This document shows positions 1 to 12,965 of a stretch of 64,000 nt of DNA, in pieces (the stretch's first letter is position 1; the number at the start of each line of letters is the position of its first letter). This DNA is from Siphonodentalium dalli (taxonomy: Eukaryota; Mollusca; Scaphopoda; Gadilida; Siphonodentaliidae): NCBI GenBank assembly GCA_032622095.1, contig CP136069.1:33578194-33642193 (forward strand), given 5' to 3'. The position numbers were made by a program, and so were the translations under genes. Below the pieces are notes generated by a model, which was not told the DNA's origin, searched no databases, and worked only from the letters and a program-made list of their open reading frames with translations.

Positions 1-265
1 CATTACTGCAAATCTACCACCCACGAGGTCCCCGGGTCATTACTGTAAATCCACAACCCACGAGGTCCGCGGGTCATTAATGAACATCCACCACATACGA
101 GGTGCCCAATGTATTAATGTACATTTACTACACACAAGGTACCCGGGCCATTATTGCACATTTACCAACACGAGGTTCCCAGGTCACCAACGGCACACTC
201 ACCAACCACGAGGTCCCCGGGTCATTACTTATACATTTACCACCCACGAGGTCCCCAGTTCATTG
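1..265. repeat. 37-bp minisatellite, about 7 copies, open at left edge
   Basis: The core CCCACGAGGTCCCCGGGTCA recurs about every 37 bases (CGAGGT at 24, 61 and 98), with drift in later copies. It starts at the window edge, so its true length is unknown. The small ORFs across it are repeat artefacts. Confidence 0.85.
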
Positions 266-2405
266 CGAAGTATGTGCTTCTGCTATCCAAATAAGAGATT
301 CACCATGCCAGGCCCCAACCACCGTAACAAAGAGGTGTTATTATTTGTGCGAGATTCGGACGTTTTCCATGCATAACAGCTATTGAATTCCACACACTAT
401 CACAAAAAGGTTTTATTGTTTGTGCGATTTCAGAGGTTCCGTTGTTAAAGCGACACTGATTCATGGGACAATATAAATATGTAATGTAAATAGTACTCAC
501 TACTGGCAAATTTAGTACAAAAGTTATATCGCTGTCAGATATCATATATTTAGATTGTATAACCCTTATTATAACTGACACACCTTTTCTGGTGGTATGT
601 TTATGTATATGTTTATTGTTATGCAGTGTTTGACTATCAGTATATACTGATGGTTTTGGAGGAAAAATAATTAACCCATTTTGGAAAATGTTTACTAAGA
701 CCATGTCCAAAAGATAGCATTTATAAAGTTGGGATCGAAAAAACTATACCAGCAAGGAGTTATCAAGAGCGTAACTCTGGCATAACAGACATCAAATGCA
801 GCCTGTTTGTGTGATAGGTTTCGGCCCTTAACGCTCGACCTAATTGGTAACCAGAGAGTGGGCCGTATAGAACAATTTACCGTTCTATACCTCCAGCTGG
901 AATAATGTGGCCAAATTTCCCTCTCCATCAAATTACATGACATCAAACTAGATAAAAAACCCGCGCGAACGAGAGTCTCTCTTACCGGTAATCACGAGTC
1001 CGTTGTTTAGATTTACACGATATATTAACACGAGATTCGTGCGATGAACTAGGCGCGTTCACGTGGTGGTTGGGAAATCATACGATGGGGGAGTTGTGTT
1101 TATATTTTATATTTTATAAAAAATCAATTTCATGCGATAATGTATGCTATAATTGAAAATATATGTTACCTTTTTATAAGAATATAGGTCAGGGTCCGTA
1201 TATGTTGTCTCTTCCGTAATGTATGATTGTCCGTGCGGCATATATGCCTGATTTTTGAACACACTTCATATGTTATGACACTGAATACAAAAGTACAGCT
1301 TACTACAAGATGGCTGTCGCTGGTCTGAAGTACCAGACGTTACAGAAATATGTCACAACCACGCGCTCCGGTTGGTCCATCAAAGTTCGTCGGGAAGCAC
1401 AGAGTGTGGCGTATTATTACACAAAACGGGTCTATATTTTATTGCAGAAATGAACTGAGAGTTCAATGATGTCACGGGATAGCGAACAAAATCAATATAC
1501 ATTATGAACCCCGAGGGGATTCATACAAAGTCTTCTGAATTTGTAGTCAGTCAAAACCAGTAACCACATTTAACCCGTTGTGTATTACTTATATATGTAT
1601 ATATACACTTTAACAAAGTGATGTCACCAACGCTGTTTTCTCTATTTATAAATATAATCAGGGTTCCAGGCATTTTGTTTGCGAAACCCGGTAAGATTCT
1701 TATTTTGATGTTAGCAAGAAACCAAGACCCGAAATATGGTATATTTTAGGCCTATATATAGGTTTTCGTAAACGCTTATTTCATGTTTCGATGATTTAGT
1801 TAGATTGGCAACATTAATTATCGTATTGTTTCCGAACAAAATGGCATCGATATACATGGCCCAGTGTTGAAATAGTTCACATTTAGTGTTCAGAGCCAAT
1901 AGCCATTATAAATTACTTCTTGTGTGTTTTTGTTGTAACCTGAGGTCTGGAAATCTGAATGCAACATTAAAGGCCAACATTATTATAACATTAGACAGAA
2001 TTTCACACAGAGGAGATATACTATGCAAAAAGTGTCGTATCTCCTTCGACATTATGATCCAGAAGCCCGACGATGATTATTTACGCAAAATATTGTATCT
2101 CCAAACACGTTTTCGTCATTTACTCGCAATCGCGTGAACAACTGCATGTTCATGAAATTCCCCATTAGAGTAGATATCAACGTGATCATTATATTGTCGC
2201 ATTTTCCAATTTGTACGAACTGTTTTTATCACATAATTTGGCCATAAAAGCAGTTTCATAATTATCGGTAATAGACACGTTTAATATCAGCGCGTGCGAT
2301 GACGTCACGGCGTTCTTCAGATAACTTGCGATCGCTGTTGTGTATGATTGTTGTTTTCGTTGAATATTTCGCGTTGCTTCGGGTTTATTTGATCATGTGA
2401 TAAAA
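266..2405. other. Anonymous AT-rich sequence, no supported gene
   Basis: A 136-codon open frame on the minus strand (300-710) has no recognisable motif and no neighbouring exon-like sequence. I see no RNA gene or transposon end here. Confidence 0.5.
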
Positions 2406-2551
2406 GGTATCTCACACTCGTCCGATTTTATACGTAATTTATCAACCTCGTCCTCTAAATTCTATTTGAGCCTCGGTAAACCTCGGCTCAAATCGAATTT
2501 AGTGAACTCGGTTGATAAATTCCGTATAAAATAGGAACTCATGTGAGATCC
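2406..2551. mobile_element. MITE-like palindrome, two 67-bp arms
   Basis: The left arm 2406-2472 (GGTATCTCACACTCGTCCG...) is the imperfect reverse complement of 2485-2551 (...ACTCATGTGAGATCC), with a ~12-base loop. A near-perfect fold-back this long with no ORF is typical of a small non-autonomous DNA element. I could not define a target-site duplication, so the superfamily is open. Confidence 0.65.
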
Positions 2552-5500
2552 TCTATATATATGGAAACTGACCTACCAATATATCAAACTCAATTTTCTC
2601 GGAAAACGGAAAAATGGACATACAACATTCTAATGCACTGATGCCAATTTTCGGGGGGTTATTCGTCGATAACCCGTCGCAATGTATAGTCCGGCTCACC
2701 GCTTCAATGTAACATTATAGTTCTCAGGCGACGACATGTTTCTGGATATTTGGTGATCAAAGAACACAAGCTATACATAACTATTGTACACGTAATCGGA
2801 CTATTTTATGCGGACCGTCGGCTATAGAGTGGTGACACATTTCTTCCAGATCTGGAAATAATCATCCGCAAAAAATGACCTCTAATTGCACCAGAGAGCT
2901 TGGCCCCTGAGGTCATAGGTCGATGAGTCCAGAATGACCCACATGTCTTAGCCCAAAGCTCACATTTCATGCTGCACAAAATTGGAATATCGCACTAGAT
3001 ATGCAGGTTAAACACTGAAGAAAATAGAATAAATTTCAACCGCAGGTAATTGTCCTTATTATCGATAAATCGACCTTCATTGAGACTTTTGTATTTTTCT
3101 GAACCAAAATCCGATGATGCACGGGGCATAAATAATGCAGTCGCTGACATATTTCGATGGCCTTCGCTGAGAATATATCCTCGTCGAGTTGTCAAACGAT
3201 GGTATAAATTTTGTTCGAATAAAACGAGTAGTTTATATAACCTGACCAATATCCTTACACATACAACGTTTTATGATCAGCCCGGGGGGGAATTTTGGGA
3301 AAAAGACAAACCACTGATGAGCTTGAAAAGGTCTCACTATACCACCTGTTTAATTGGTGAGTTGGATAATCAGTTGACAAATTTAATACAGGTGTAATAC
3401 AGGAGATATACCTACTAAATTCCTTGGTGGGCGGCTGTTATCGCCCCCCCCCCAGTTTACTTGTAATAGAGAGTCATACGAACAAATATGACCAGGGAAG
3501 GAAGCTGGGGATGGCGGAGGGATTTTTTTTTAAACAGCTACTGTTTTCATTGAGAGCCGATGAACACCTCTTACACCGGACCGGTCAAACTTCCACAAAA
3601 CCTAGTTCCCCAAAATTCGGCCTGCTCTAAACGGTTATCTATGGACGATCTAAATTGTTAAATATGAAATATATCCCCTGATAAAATTTGAGAAAAGATA
3701 TTAAACCATGATGTATACCGATAGCGAAGATTTTCGAGAACACGTGCGAAATAAAGGAACCGAATAGCAGAACATTCCTATTCGAAAACAATGCGATGAC
3801 TGAAGCATGTTTAATTCTATCGCTGCCGGGGCGGACCGCTCATAAATGATTTGCTGGCTTTTAGGCTAGTAATGTAATGTATAGGAAAAGTCACAAGAAC
3901 CACACCAAAAATCAACAACGAGGCTCATCAAAAATCACAATCGAACAATATTACGTGGAATCGTTGAACCCCTGTGATCATGTCAGTTTGGATTTTATTG
4001 CAAAGAATATGAATAGGTTTTTGAGTGGTGTTGAGTCACGCATGAATGGCTCTTTCGAAATCCATGGTTTAAGACAGTTTAGACAACAATCCCATTGATA
4101 CAATCGTTCCCTGTTTTTTTGGTATATAAAGCACATCAATTCCCAAGGCTGGCGAAGGAATTGTTCAGTGATTATCCCATTGTTAGGCACACACAACTCA
4201 TAGCAGACAAATCGCACGGGCGCTTCAAAGTGGGACCAGTCCGTGTTGTTTCGGACATAGCTATTCACATTCAACGGCGATCAGTTCATGTTAATCACGG
4301 TGTTGTGCGTGGCTAACCGGCTATTGTGTCCAATCGCGGCCATCGGAAGGATTTTGCGTCGTGGTCAAAACACGCCCAACGGCACATTTCCAGTTGATTG
4401 CATTACGTGGGATCAATGGTCCTATCCGTAGGGACCGCCCCAATTACAATTATAGCCAATGAGCCGATAGCTCAAACCCGGAAGCGACATACGCCTGCAT
4501 AGTGCTATGAATCGCAACACAAGCGGCTGCCTAGATACCATAGTAAGCTATAGGTAAATTACGAACACGAGAGCAAAATATGTCTTTAAAAGCTACAATG
4601 GTGTTGAAATGTGCATGGGGTACATGTCCGGTTGACGAACGATATTTATACAAATATCCCGGAGTGTTTTTAGTTCGGTTTCCTAAACCAGGACATACTA
4701 AAGACAGCATATAATCAACGGGGTATCTTTGAGTTGTTTCAATTTTTCAATCTCCTGACACAACACTTTTAAAATTCTGTAAATAAATAGAAGCTCATTT
4801 AGTATTTAATTTGTTGAACAGATGTGTCCATGAGTAATATATATGTTGTGTTACTTTATGAAAACATTTTATCACCTTGCGATAATGTTATAACTTGCCA
4901 TAGGGGAAATGGGAAGTTAGCACAACAAACCATAACACCTCAGCTAGGGGCTCGATTACTAAATACCAACAGCCCCTTAAATGTTCACACTTCCTATAAT
5001 GAATGGGGTGTGTTGTTTCACAATGCTTTGTCGGTATGATAAAGATGATGACAGGAAGTATGATACTATTAATTTCACTGTGTGCTTACGTAAATACTAA
5101 CCACTGGTAATAAAATTAAACAATGACAACAAATGGGTCATTAATGATACTTGAATAAACTGGTTGTATTTTCGTTTGTCGTGGGACATGCCATTGTTGA
5201 GGAAAACTTGTGCTACTAAGATGTTCGGGAGCAGATGGAATGTTGTGTAACTTCAAACCCTGAAGTGTTTTATCAATCCAATAACATGAGAGCACATTCC
5301 AACTAACCTAAAATAAAAGAGACAGAGATATCTACTGTAACATTCTGTAATAACAAAATAAATAAGGTTAAATTTTACCGATAATCGGAGGACATGTTCA
5401 TGTGAGTATTAATTCTATACTTTTCGGAAATACTTGCACGTGCACTGATATTATTCAAAAAATCATCAATGCATGTTAAATTTGTCTATTGCGTTGTTCA

Positions 5501-6714
5501 TTGACTACATTTACACATGTAGCGTACATGTATGGGACCCTGGACGGACCAAATCATTCGAAAATACTGGGAGGACCAATTTAACACGAATATTATCCAT
5601 TTTATTTAGAAAAAACAACAAAACAAACATGGCAACGATTAACATGATTTTGTCAAGTGAAACTAGATGGCGTGTGACTGATTAGAAATAATATTACATG
5701 TATAGTAAATGAAATATGACAGGTCAAGTTGATTTTGAGATTATGTTGCCTATTTTCGTCCATATATCTAACATTCAAAAAGATAAAAGGAAAAATTTAA
5801 CCGGCTTTGCAGGAGCACATCGATTCGATAATTGTCTCTGTGATGACGCACTGACCCGAAGCCACGACAAATAGTTTTCATGGCTGGCTCAACCGATTTT
5901 CGTGGCTGGTTAGCTAGCTAAGCCGGCTCAATCACGAAGTTCGTGGCTGACGAAATATGGCGGCTCAGCCGGCTGAGATGTTATCATTCAGCGTATTTTC
6001 GTTTCCGAAATGTTCCTAATCCCCTGTTACCGGTTATAGACGCTGGTTTTTTAGCATTTTTGGTGAACCCGTAGAATTCCAGACCACACGTGATCTTTTG
6101 ATGTTGGGCTTTTCCATTATGGCGAAAATTCACGAAGGACTGGCATGGATATACTATGTAGTTTCCTCATCTAATCGGTATAAGTAGTTACATTGGGACT
6201 TCTGTCGTCTTCATACTGCTATCATCACTGCCATCTTGCGATATATGCATGCATCATTGAATGATGAACCCGATAGTAATGATATATAATATTTCAAACT
6301 ATTTTCTATTCTTATGTGTATATATTGACAAATGCCAGTGATGTCTGAGACTGGGTGTTGTCGATATAAACAATTTATATTTTAACCCTTTCAATACCGA
6401 ATGGATGCGCCCATTCAGTTATATGAAAGCATGCATTGGGATAGTCTATTCCACATTAAGGGGCCAGGTGTTCTGATAATATAACAACCATGCCGTGTCC
6501 ATATTAGGCAATGCGGTTTAGTTCTTGCGATTCACAGCACAGTTGTGCATGACATATAAGCCCATGCACACGGCTCAGCCATTTTACAATTCCGGCGGCG
6601 GAGATTTTTAAATGTGGCTGGCGTTAGAAATAATATGGCTGGCGGCGGCTTGTGGCCAATATGGCTGGCGGCGGCGGCGTGCGATGGCGGCTTCGGGCTC
6701 TATGACGCAGCTTT
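2552..6714. other. Anonymous sequence, no supported gene
   Basis: Short ORFs here (for example 3050-3397 + and 3978-4274 -) show no family motif. 5860-5980 and 6580-6700 hold GGCTGG/GGCGGC-rich simple stretches with internal repetition. Nothing else was recognised. Confidence 0.45.
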
Positions 6715-7080
6715 CTATATGTATTCGGTGTGGTGGTTGTGACTTTGCCATCGACATATAACACCTCGAGTCAACCGTATAGTGCATTGGTTAACTTCAC
6801 TCGTTCTAATGTCATGAATATATCCCTGGGTATAATAATTAAGCCCCTTTTCTTGTGCCCTTTTTGATAATTTATCAATGTCGGGTAAATAACAAACATT
6901 GATATCGTCTGGAACATTTAAAAGCGAACTTGACACACAAGATCCGTTCTCATCGGAAGCCATTTCAGCACTGAAGATATAGCGAAATTGAGATGGCTTG
7001 TGGTGCGTAGTAACAGTAACCATGGAGACTACAGGTGGGCGGGACGTACGGATAGGTCCATTGTGCTCTAAGTCGGTCAT
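6715..7080 (-). CDS. Possible exon of an uncharacterised protein
   Basis: This is a 121-codon open frame. The part after an internal Met (MASDENG...) through NYYTQGYIHDIR looks protein-like and faintly recalls the start of SWIM-zinc-finger proteins common in invertebrate genomes. The Cys/His cluster that would prove it is absent, and the frame ends soon after. It could be a first exon or a transposon-derived relic. I do not assign a function. A second minus-strand ORF (7077-7268) lies immediately upstream without a clear relationship. Confidence 0.2.
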   Translation of the reverse strand: MTDLEHNGPIRTSRPPVVSMVTVTTHHKPSQFRYIFSAEMASDENGSCVSSSLLNVPDDINVCYLPDIDKLSKRAQEKGLNYYTQGYIHDIRTSEVNQCTIRLTRGVICRWQSHNHHTEYI

Positions 7081-7268
7081 AGCATACCAGAATCAATCGA
7101 GTCGAAGAACAATTCTTGTGCTCTAACCCTTACTAAGATGATGTGTTTTTCTAAGTGGTTCATGGTGTGTTCAAGTATTTCACAGTTGACAGATGTAAGG
7201 GCGACTGGTATATGGTTCTCTGATGCGTGGATATCCCCTTTCTTTGTAGACATGTGTGATGTTTGCAT

Positions 7269-8285
7269 CTAGCTAGTTATTTGACAGGCTTCCAGTGGCT
7301 ATCGTCATTTCGAATATGTGTTTAAGGCCTGGGGCGATGTGGTAAGCACATAAGTATACTGAGCACTATGTTTGCCATAGCGTCGGCTCCTGTATCCTTT
7401 TATTTGTAGATTTGGGTGTGGACCCGGGAAGATATAGAATGACAGTTCGGGGGGTTGATGGCACCAGCACTAGAGTTACTGCCGTGCAAGACGGTCATGA
7501 CAGGTCTGTTAAACAGGCAGGGTGTCCTGCCATCTGGTAAAATTGCATGTCTGGGGCTTTGTCTGATGTTGTATAATTATGTTTAGATATTTCAATTGAC
7601 TTATTGTTGCTTCATATTGCTATTAAAATGCATTCTGTTAATTTTGGCAAATTTTTATTATAAATTGCCAAATTCTGTTCGAAAATGGTTAAAATTGGAC
7701 AAGATATTCCTCTCAAAATGTAGACTAACATTTCCTCTTCAATTTAGTAATATTATGGTGTATAAGGGCATATTTCAGTTTGTACGAGATACATCAGCTA
7801 GTAAAATTGAAAAAAATCTAAATTTGTTGGCTTTATTTTGACGATTGACACTAATTTTCAGGAACCCTCATATTGAAATAATAAAAACAATACTGCCCGA
7901 TATAACCCATTTTGTGTTTCAGTAAGGTCTATATTTGGATACAATACTATAAGAAACGCTGTGTAGTACACATATATAGGAATCAGGGAGCTAAATGTGT
8001 TCCAGAGTCGGGGAGCGAGTACACCGTGGAATGCTAAAGGTGAAGGTAACTGAAGAATGACCTTCACTTGATACATGTCACACGTTATTAAATAATTACA
8101 TGGTGTTTATTTGATTTGCACATCATATCTAAATAATTTAAACTGGTGAATTAATGGGGGAATGGATTTTTGTGAATGAGAAATTGATTTAACTAGCTGC
8201 TGTACATGTAGTGTGCCAATACGGGTACATATAACTCTTAAGACTATCAGAACGGTTTGATTATTTATTTACAACAAAGTCAATA
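7269..8285. other. Anonymous sequence containing a 45-bp dispersed repeat
   Basis: No gene is supported. Bases 7985-8029 recur almost exactly at 18392-18436 (one mismatch). On the minus strand both read as APRLWN, the motif often found near the C-terminus of LINE reverse transcriptases, so both may be tiny LINE crumbs. Confidence 0.4.
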
Positions 8286-9324
8286 ATGTTCAATCATCGG
8301 CATCTGGGTTTCTCTTCCTGTCTTCTGCTTGGTTTAGGGTCTTCTTCCGTCTCCATAGGTTGGGTGTGTCTGCTTGTCTTCTACTCGGTTGAGTTCCGGT
8401 TGAGTTTATCTTCCTGTCGTCTGCTCTTCTTCTTCCGTCGGCGCATCAGTGGGACGTTGTTAGAAATACAAGAGCATAATGTTTACCTTGTATTTTCGTC
8501 CATTGCTCCACACTGCTCTTCTACGCGTCCGAGGCTTCTTGGTGATCGCTGTGGTGGTTTGTTAGAACTGGTTATCGGTGTCGGCTTTCTTCTTACTAAA
8601 TACACAGAGGGCGTTAATGACAGCCCGGTGCATCTTCACGGCGAATCGGTTCCAGGCGTACCTAGGGTAATCGGGCGATCGTCATCTCCCTATGCGTCCT
8701 ATAGACTCTTCTCCTTATCCATCACGCTGCGTTAGGTTTCGGTAGCTTTTCTAGGCGAGACATCTGGTCTCGCTAATCTTCAAGATCGTTCTGTTTACTC
8801 CCCAAATCATTTCCCTATGTATGTGTCGGGGATGGTTATTACATGGACGTCCGCTAATTCATTTTGGTGCCCAGTACTTTGCGATCTAGATGTGGTCAAC
8901 AGCGGCGCTGATATGTGTGGTAATCGAGCGCCCCTCTGACTTAGAGATTGCCTGTCTTCTTCCCGGGTTGAAAGTTATGTCCCTGGGGTTGTCTTGGCAC
9001 AGTAGTTCTGGGATTTTCCAGACCAAATTTGGCTGTGGGATAGCCCTGTCGTTCACTTGGGGATTTATTTTAAAAAGTAAACACATGTCCTATGATTTTT
9101 CTTGCATTTTCGTGATCAACTGGTGTCAATCTAGCTGGGTAAACACCACTGGAATAGCATGTATGCTTCAATTCAGTGAATTCGGTCGAAAGGTTAACAC
9201 TGTCGCCTATGGGAAACCATTTAGTTCAGTGATTCCTATTTTTGTTGCTGGAGTGATGGCAGCCGCCGGGCTGTGGTGGAATATTATATCTCCATCACCG
9301 ATTCAACAGCAGTTCTCTGTGTGA
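8286..9324. other. Unresolved protein-like remnants on both strands
   Basis: Open frames of 149 (8286-8735 +), 144 (8890-9324 +) and 66 codons (8886-9086 -) overlap. The minus-strand translation has stretches of ordinary amino-acid composition broken by stops and frame changes, as in a decayed transposon ORF. No catalytic or zinc-knuckle motif could be fixed. I would not annotate a gene. Confidence 0.2.
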
Positions 9325-9568
9325 TGTCTGTCGGCTGCTTATAATTGGCTCTGCGACGATGTGAAGGGTTCTTTCTCCTTCTCTTTTATGTCGTAGCTGT
9401 AACCCGGCGCTCCCCTGTCCCATAGGCTTGGGACGGCATCGGGCCACAAAAACACTGCACATGGGTGCCTCGATAATGGATAATACAATTCAAGGTAAAT
9501 CCCGCGTGTATTAGCATGAGAGCATCGACCGTCTCGGCCGGGATCCTGAATCCATGGATTGTGTACGT

Positions 9569-10003
9569 CTATAAATATTTGGTTACGCCATCGGGTGACA
9601 TATTTTTCAATGTTTGTTTCCCGGTAATGTAGTCGGTATCTGTTGTGACGACCGACCGGGGTGCTCCTTTAATATATCTCCTTTGTCTCGGCTGATGTTT
9701 AATTAACAGTTGGCCATTCCGTTTCAGTGGGTCTACATGTAGCTCAAGGCATGCATATGCATGGCGTTTACTGGCGTAGTTTACAGTGCTAATAAGAATA
9801 AAGGCTGTAACAATTGTCACGCAACCAATCGCTTCTATTCCCAAACAAGAATGATTCAAAACAATTGGAGTCGATTTTAGCAGGTGGACAAAAAGATTAT
9901 GTAAGGCAAGGAGGCAGTACTGTAGTGAAGAAAGCCTTAAACTTAATTGAATAAGGTCTGATAAGATCCCACCATTCAGCTCAGACTCCCTATGGACATT
10001 CAA
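9569..10003 (-). other. 144-codon open frame of unknown nature
   Basis: The C-terminal half (KRHAYACLELHVDPLKRNGQ onward) is more protein-like than the N-terminal half, which is rich in Leu and Ile. No family was recognised. It lies just downstream, in the minus sense, of a LINE reverse-transcriptase C-terminus and may be LINE 3' sequence. Confidence 0.15.
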
Positions 10004-10243
10004 ATACTGCCCGAATTATTTGTAACTAATCAACTTCATCAAATGTGCATATATTGTCTTATCTGATTTTGGTATGGTTTTCTTTTATTTAAAGCAGGAA
10101 GTGCTCAGAGTACAGATCGGCTTGTTTGTGGATTTCGACTCAGATAGTTTGTTGGCATGGAGGCAAAGTGGACCGAGAAATTGGTCTTGAATGTTTCTTG
10201 GGTTGAGTGTTGAAAAAGTCTCATGCATGAGAGTTCAACTCTT

Positions 10244-10564
10244 TCACGGCTCTATACAGGGAAATGGTTGTAGATAGTTTGGTTCGCAGTGTTGGGTCTT
10301 AAGTATTTGTGACACCTTGTGTGTAAGAGGTAATTGAATGTCGACATGTATGTGTTGGATTTTAAAGAACACAGTGAGGGTAGAGAGTTCTCTTTGGATG
10401 TGGAGCGATTGCCAATTTAATTGTTCGAGAAGTGTTGTGACGCTTGCATGTCCGCTGGTGTGGTAGTATCTGTTCATTGTGAAGCGGGCCGCACGCCTTT
10501 GTGCTATTTCTAGAGAGTCGATGAGGTACTCTTGATAGGGATCCCATACACAGCTAGCAGCCAT
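10244..10564 (-). pseudogene. LINE ORF2 C-terminal fragment
   Basis: The frame reads VWDPYQEYLIDSLEIAQRRA followed by ARF, a Tyr-rich stretch and LLEQLNWQSL. This is the standard segment just after the reverse-transcriptase domain of Jockey/CR1-type LINEs (WDP...I...QRRAARF...L.W..L). In these elements the protein ends in a thumb-like region and the RNA is reverse transcribed at the nick. The catalytic palm (xxDD) and endonuclease are missing, so the copy is 5'-truncated. Upstream the matching frame shifts within a few codons. The 43-bp satellite begins about 170 bp to the right. This is a dead relic. Confidence 0.75.
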
Positions 10565-10737
10565 ATTCTAGCTGGATTCGTACATATGTTTGCTAGGCAA
10601 GTTCTTTGGTCTTATAGAAAATTGTTGGCAGTTTTGATGTTTCGTCTTAAGAAATGTAGGAGTCGGTTTCTACTGCCAAAAGAATTCACAGCAAGACCAA
10701 ATGTTATAGTCATGAGCGAATTGCTAAATACAAAAAC

Positions 10738-12058
10738 CAACTGTTATATCGTCGGTTATGTATATTGATAAGACATATAAACGCTGTTGTTACGTCGGTT
10801 ATTTATATTCATAAGACATATAAAGGCTGTTATATCGTCGGTTATATATATTTATAAGACATACAAACGCTGTTATATCGTCGGTTATGTATATTGATAA
10901 GACATGCAAACGCTGTTATATCGCCGGTTATGTATATTGATAAGACATATAAACGCTGTTATATCGTCGGTTATGTATATTTATAAGACATACAAACGCT
11001 GTTATATCGCCGGTTATGTATATTTATAAGATATACAAACGCTGTTATATCGCCGGTTATGTATATTGATAAGACATACAAACGCTGTTATATCGCCGGT
11101 TATGTATATTTATAAGACATACAAACGCTGTTATATCGCCGGTTATGTATATTTATAAGACATACAAACGCTGTTATATCGCCGGTTATGTATATTGATA
11201 AGACATATAAACGCTGTTATATCGTCGGTTATGTATATGTATAAGACATATAAACGCTGTTATATCGCCGGTTATGTATATTGATAAGACATACAAACGC
11301 TGTTATATCGTCGGTTATGTATATTGATAAGACATACAAACGCTGTTATATCGTCGGTTATGTATATTGATAAGACATACAAACGCTGTTATATCGCCGG
11401 TTATGTATATTGATAAGACCTACACACGCTGTTATATCGTCGGTTATGTATATTGATAAGACATACAAACGCTGTTATATCGTCGGTTATGTATATGTAT
11501 AAGACATACAAACGCTGTTATATCGCCGGTTATGTATATTTATAAGACATACAAACGCTGTTATATCGCCGGTTATGTATATTTATAAGACATACAAACG
11601 CTGTTATATCGTCGGTTGTGTATATTGATAAGACATACAAACGCTGTTATATCGCCGGTTATGTATATTTATAAGACATACAAACGCTGTTATATCGTCG
11701 GTTATGTATATTGATAAGACATACAAACGCTGTTATATCGCCGGTTATGTATATTGATAAGACATACAAACGCTGTTATATCGCCGGTTAAGTATATTGA
11801 TAATACATACACACGCTGTTATATCGTCGGTTATGTATATTTATAAAATATACAAACGCTGTTATATCGCCGGTTATGTATATTTATAAAATATACAAAC
11901 GCTGTTATATCGCCGGTTATGTATATTTATAAGACATACAAACGCTGTTATATCGCCGGTTATGTATATTTATAAGACATACAAACGCTGTTATATCGCC
12001 GGTTATGTATATTTATAAGACATACAAACGCTGTTATATCGCCGGTTATGTATATTTA
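10738..12058. repeat. 43-bp satellite array, about 30 units
   Basis: The unit CGCTGTTATATCGCCGGTTA plus 23 more bases repeats exactly every 43 bp (for example 10868 and 10911). Variants alternate at fixed positions (TCG/CCG, TTGAT/TTTAT, CATAT/CATAC), which suggests higher-order copying. Units abut with no spacers, so it is not a CRISPR array. Confidence 0.95.
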
Positions 12059-12562
12059 TATAAGGATTAACTGTCATGTGGACTGTTTTATGGAGATGTA
12101 ACGGTGAGGTAAGTGGACATAACTTGTGTAAAACCCGAAGGGTTTTACATACAAGTTATGTCCACTTACCTCACCGTTACATCTCCATAAAAATAGTCCA
12201 CATGACAGTTAATCCTTATATTTATATACATTTAGCGAAAAAGCCACTTTTGTAAATATATTTAAATCGAAAAGTGTATCGTGACAAGATCAGCCCAAAA
12301 TACACAATAGCACCCTTGGCAAAAGTTAATAGGAACAATTTCTCTTCATGTTGAAACCCGATGATGTATTAAGTCAATCCTGCGCCAGTCAAAATGCGCC
12401 CAAAGCATTACGCGTTCGTCTTTCCAAATCTAATGACGTATCGATGGTGTTATTAGCTTGGTGTTATGAGGCGTTGCGCATTCACCGAGAAATAACTGCA
12501 ACTAGCCACGTGGGCGCCGACCAATCAGAATGCTGGATTTAGTGATGACAACACTTAGTGTG
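12059..12562. mobile_element. ~0.5-kb insertion in the satellite, with a large palindrome
   Basis: The satellite stops mid-unit and resumes in register after about 500 bp. The insert opens with a near-perfect inverted repeat: 12061-12136 pairs with 12140-12218 around a 3-base centre. A non-repeated ~340-bp segment follows with no ORF of note. TATA flanks both sides and may be a short target duplication, but the satellite itself contains TATA at this point. It is probably a non-autonomous element. The large subterminal hairpin could suit a Helitron-like or fold-back element. Confidence 0.6.
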
Positions 12563-12965
12563 TAAATATAAGACATATAAACGCTGTTATATCGCCGGTT
12601 ATGTATATTTATAAGACATACAAACGCTGTTATATCGCCGGTTATGTATATTTATAAGACATATAAACGCTGTTATATCGTCGGTTATGTATATTTATAA
12701 GACATACAAACGCTGTTATATCGCCGGTTATGTATATTTATAAGACATACAAACGCTGTTATATCGCCGGTTATGTATATTTATAAGACATATAAACGCT
12801 GTTATATCGCCGGTTATGTATATTGATAAGACATATAAACGCTGTTATATCGCCGGGTATGTATATTAATAAGACATACAAACGCTGTTATATCGCCGGT
12901 TATGTATATTTATAAGACATATAAACGCTGTTATATCGCCGGTTATGTATATTGATAAGACAATT
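12563..12965. repeat. 43-bp satellite, right block, about 9 units
   Basis: Same unit and phase as the array to the left of the insertion, ending at TTGATAAGACAATTAAAGG. Confidence 0.95.

Noticed and set aside
10738-12965. CRISPR-like periodic repeats
   Set aside because: The 43-bp units abut with no variable spacers; this is satellite DNA in a eukaryotic genome.
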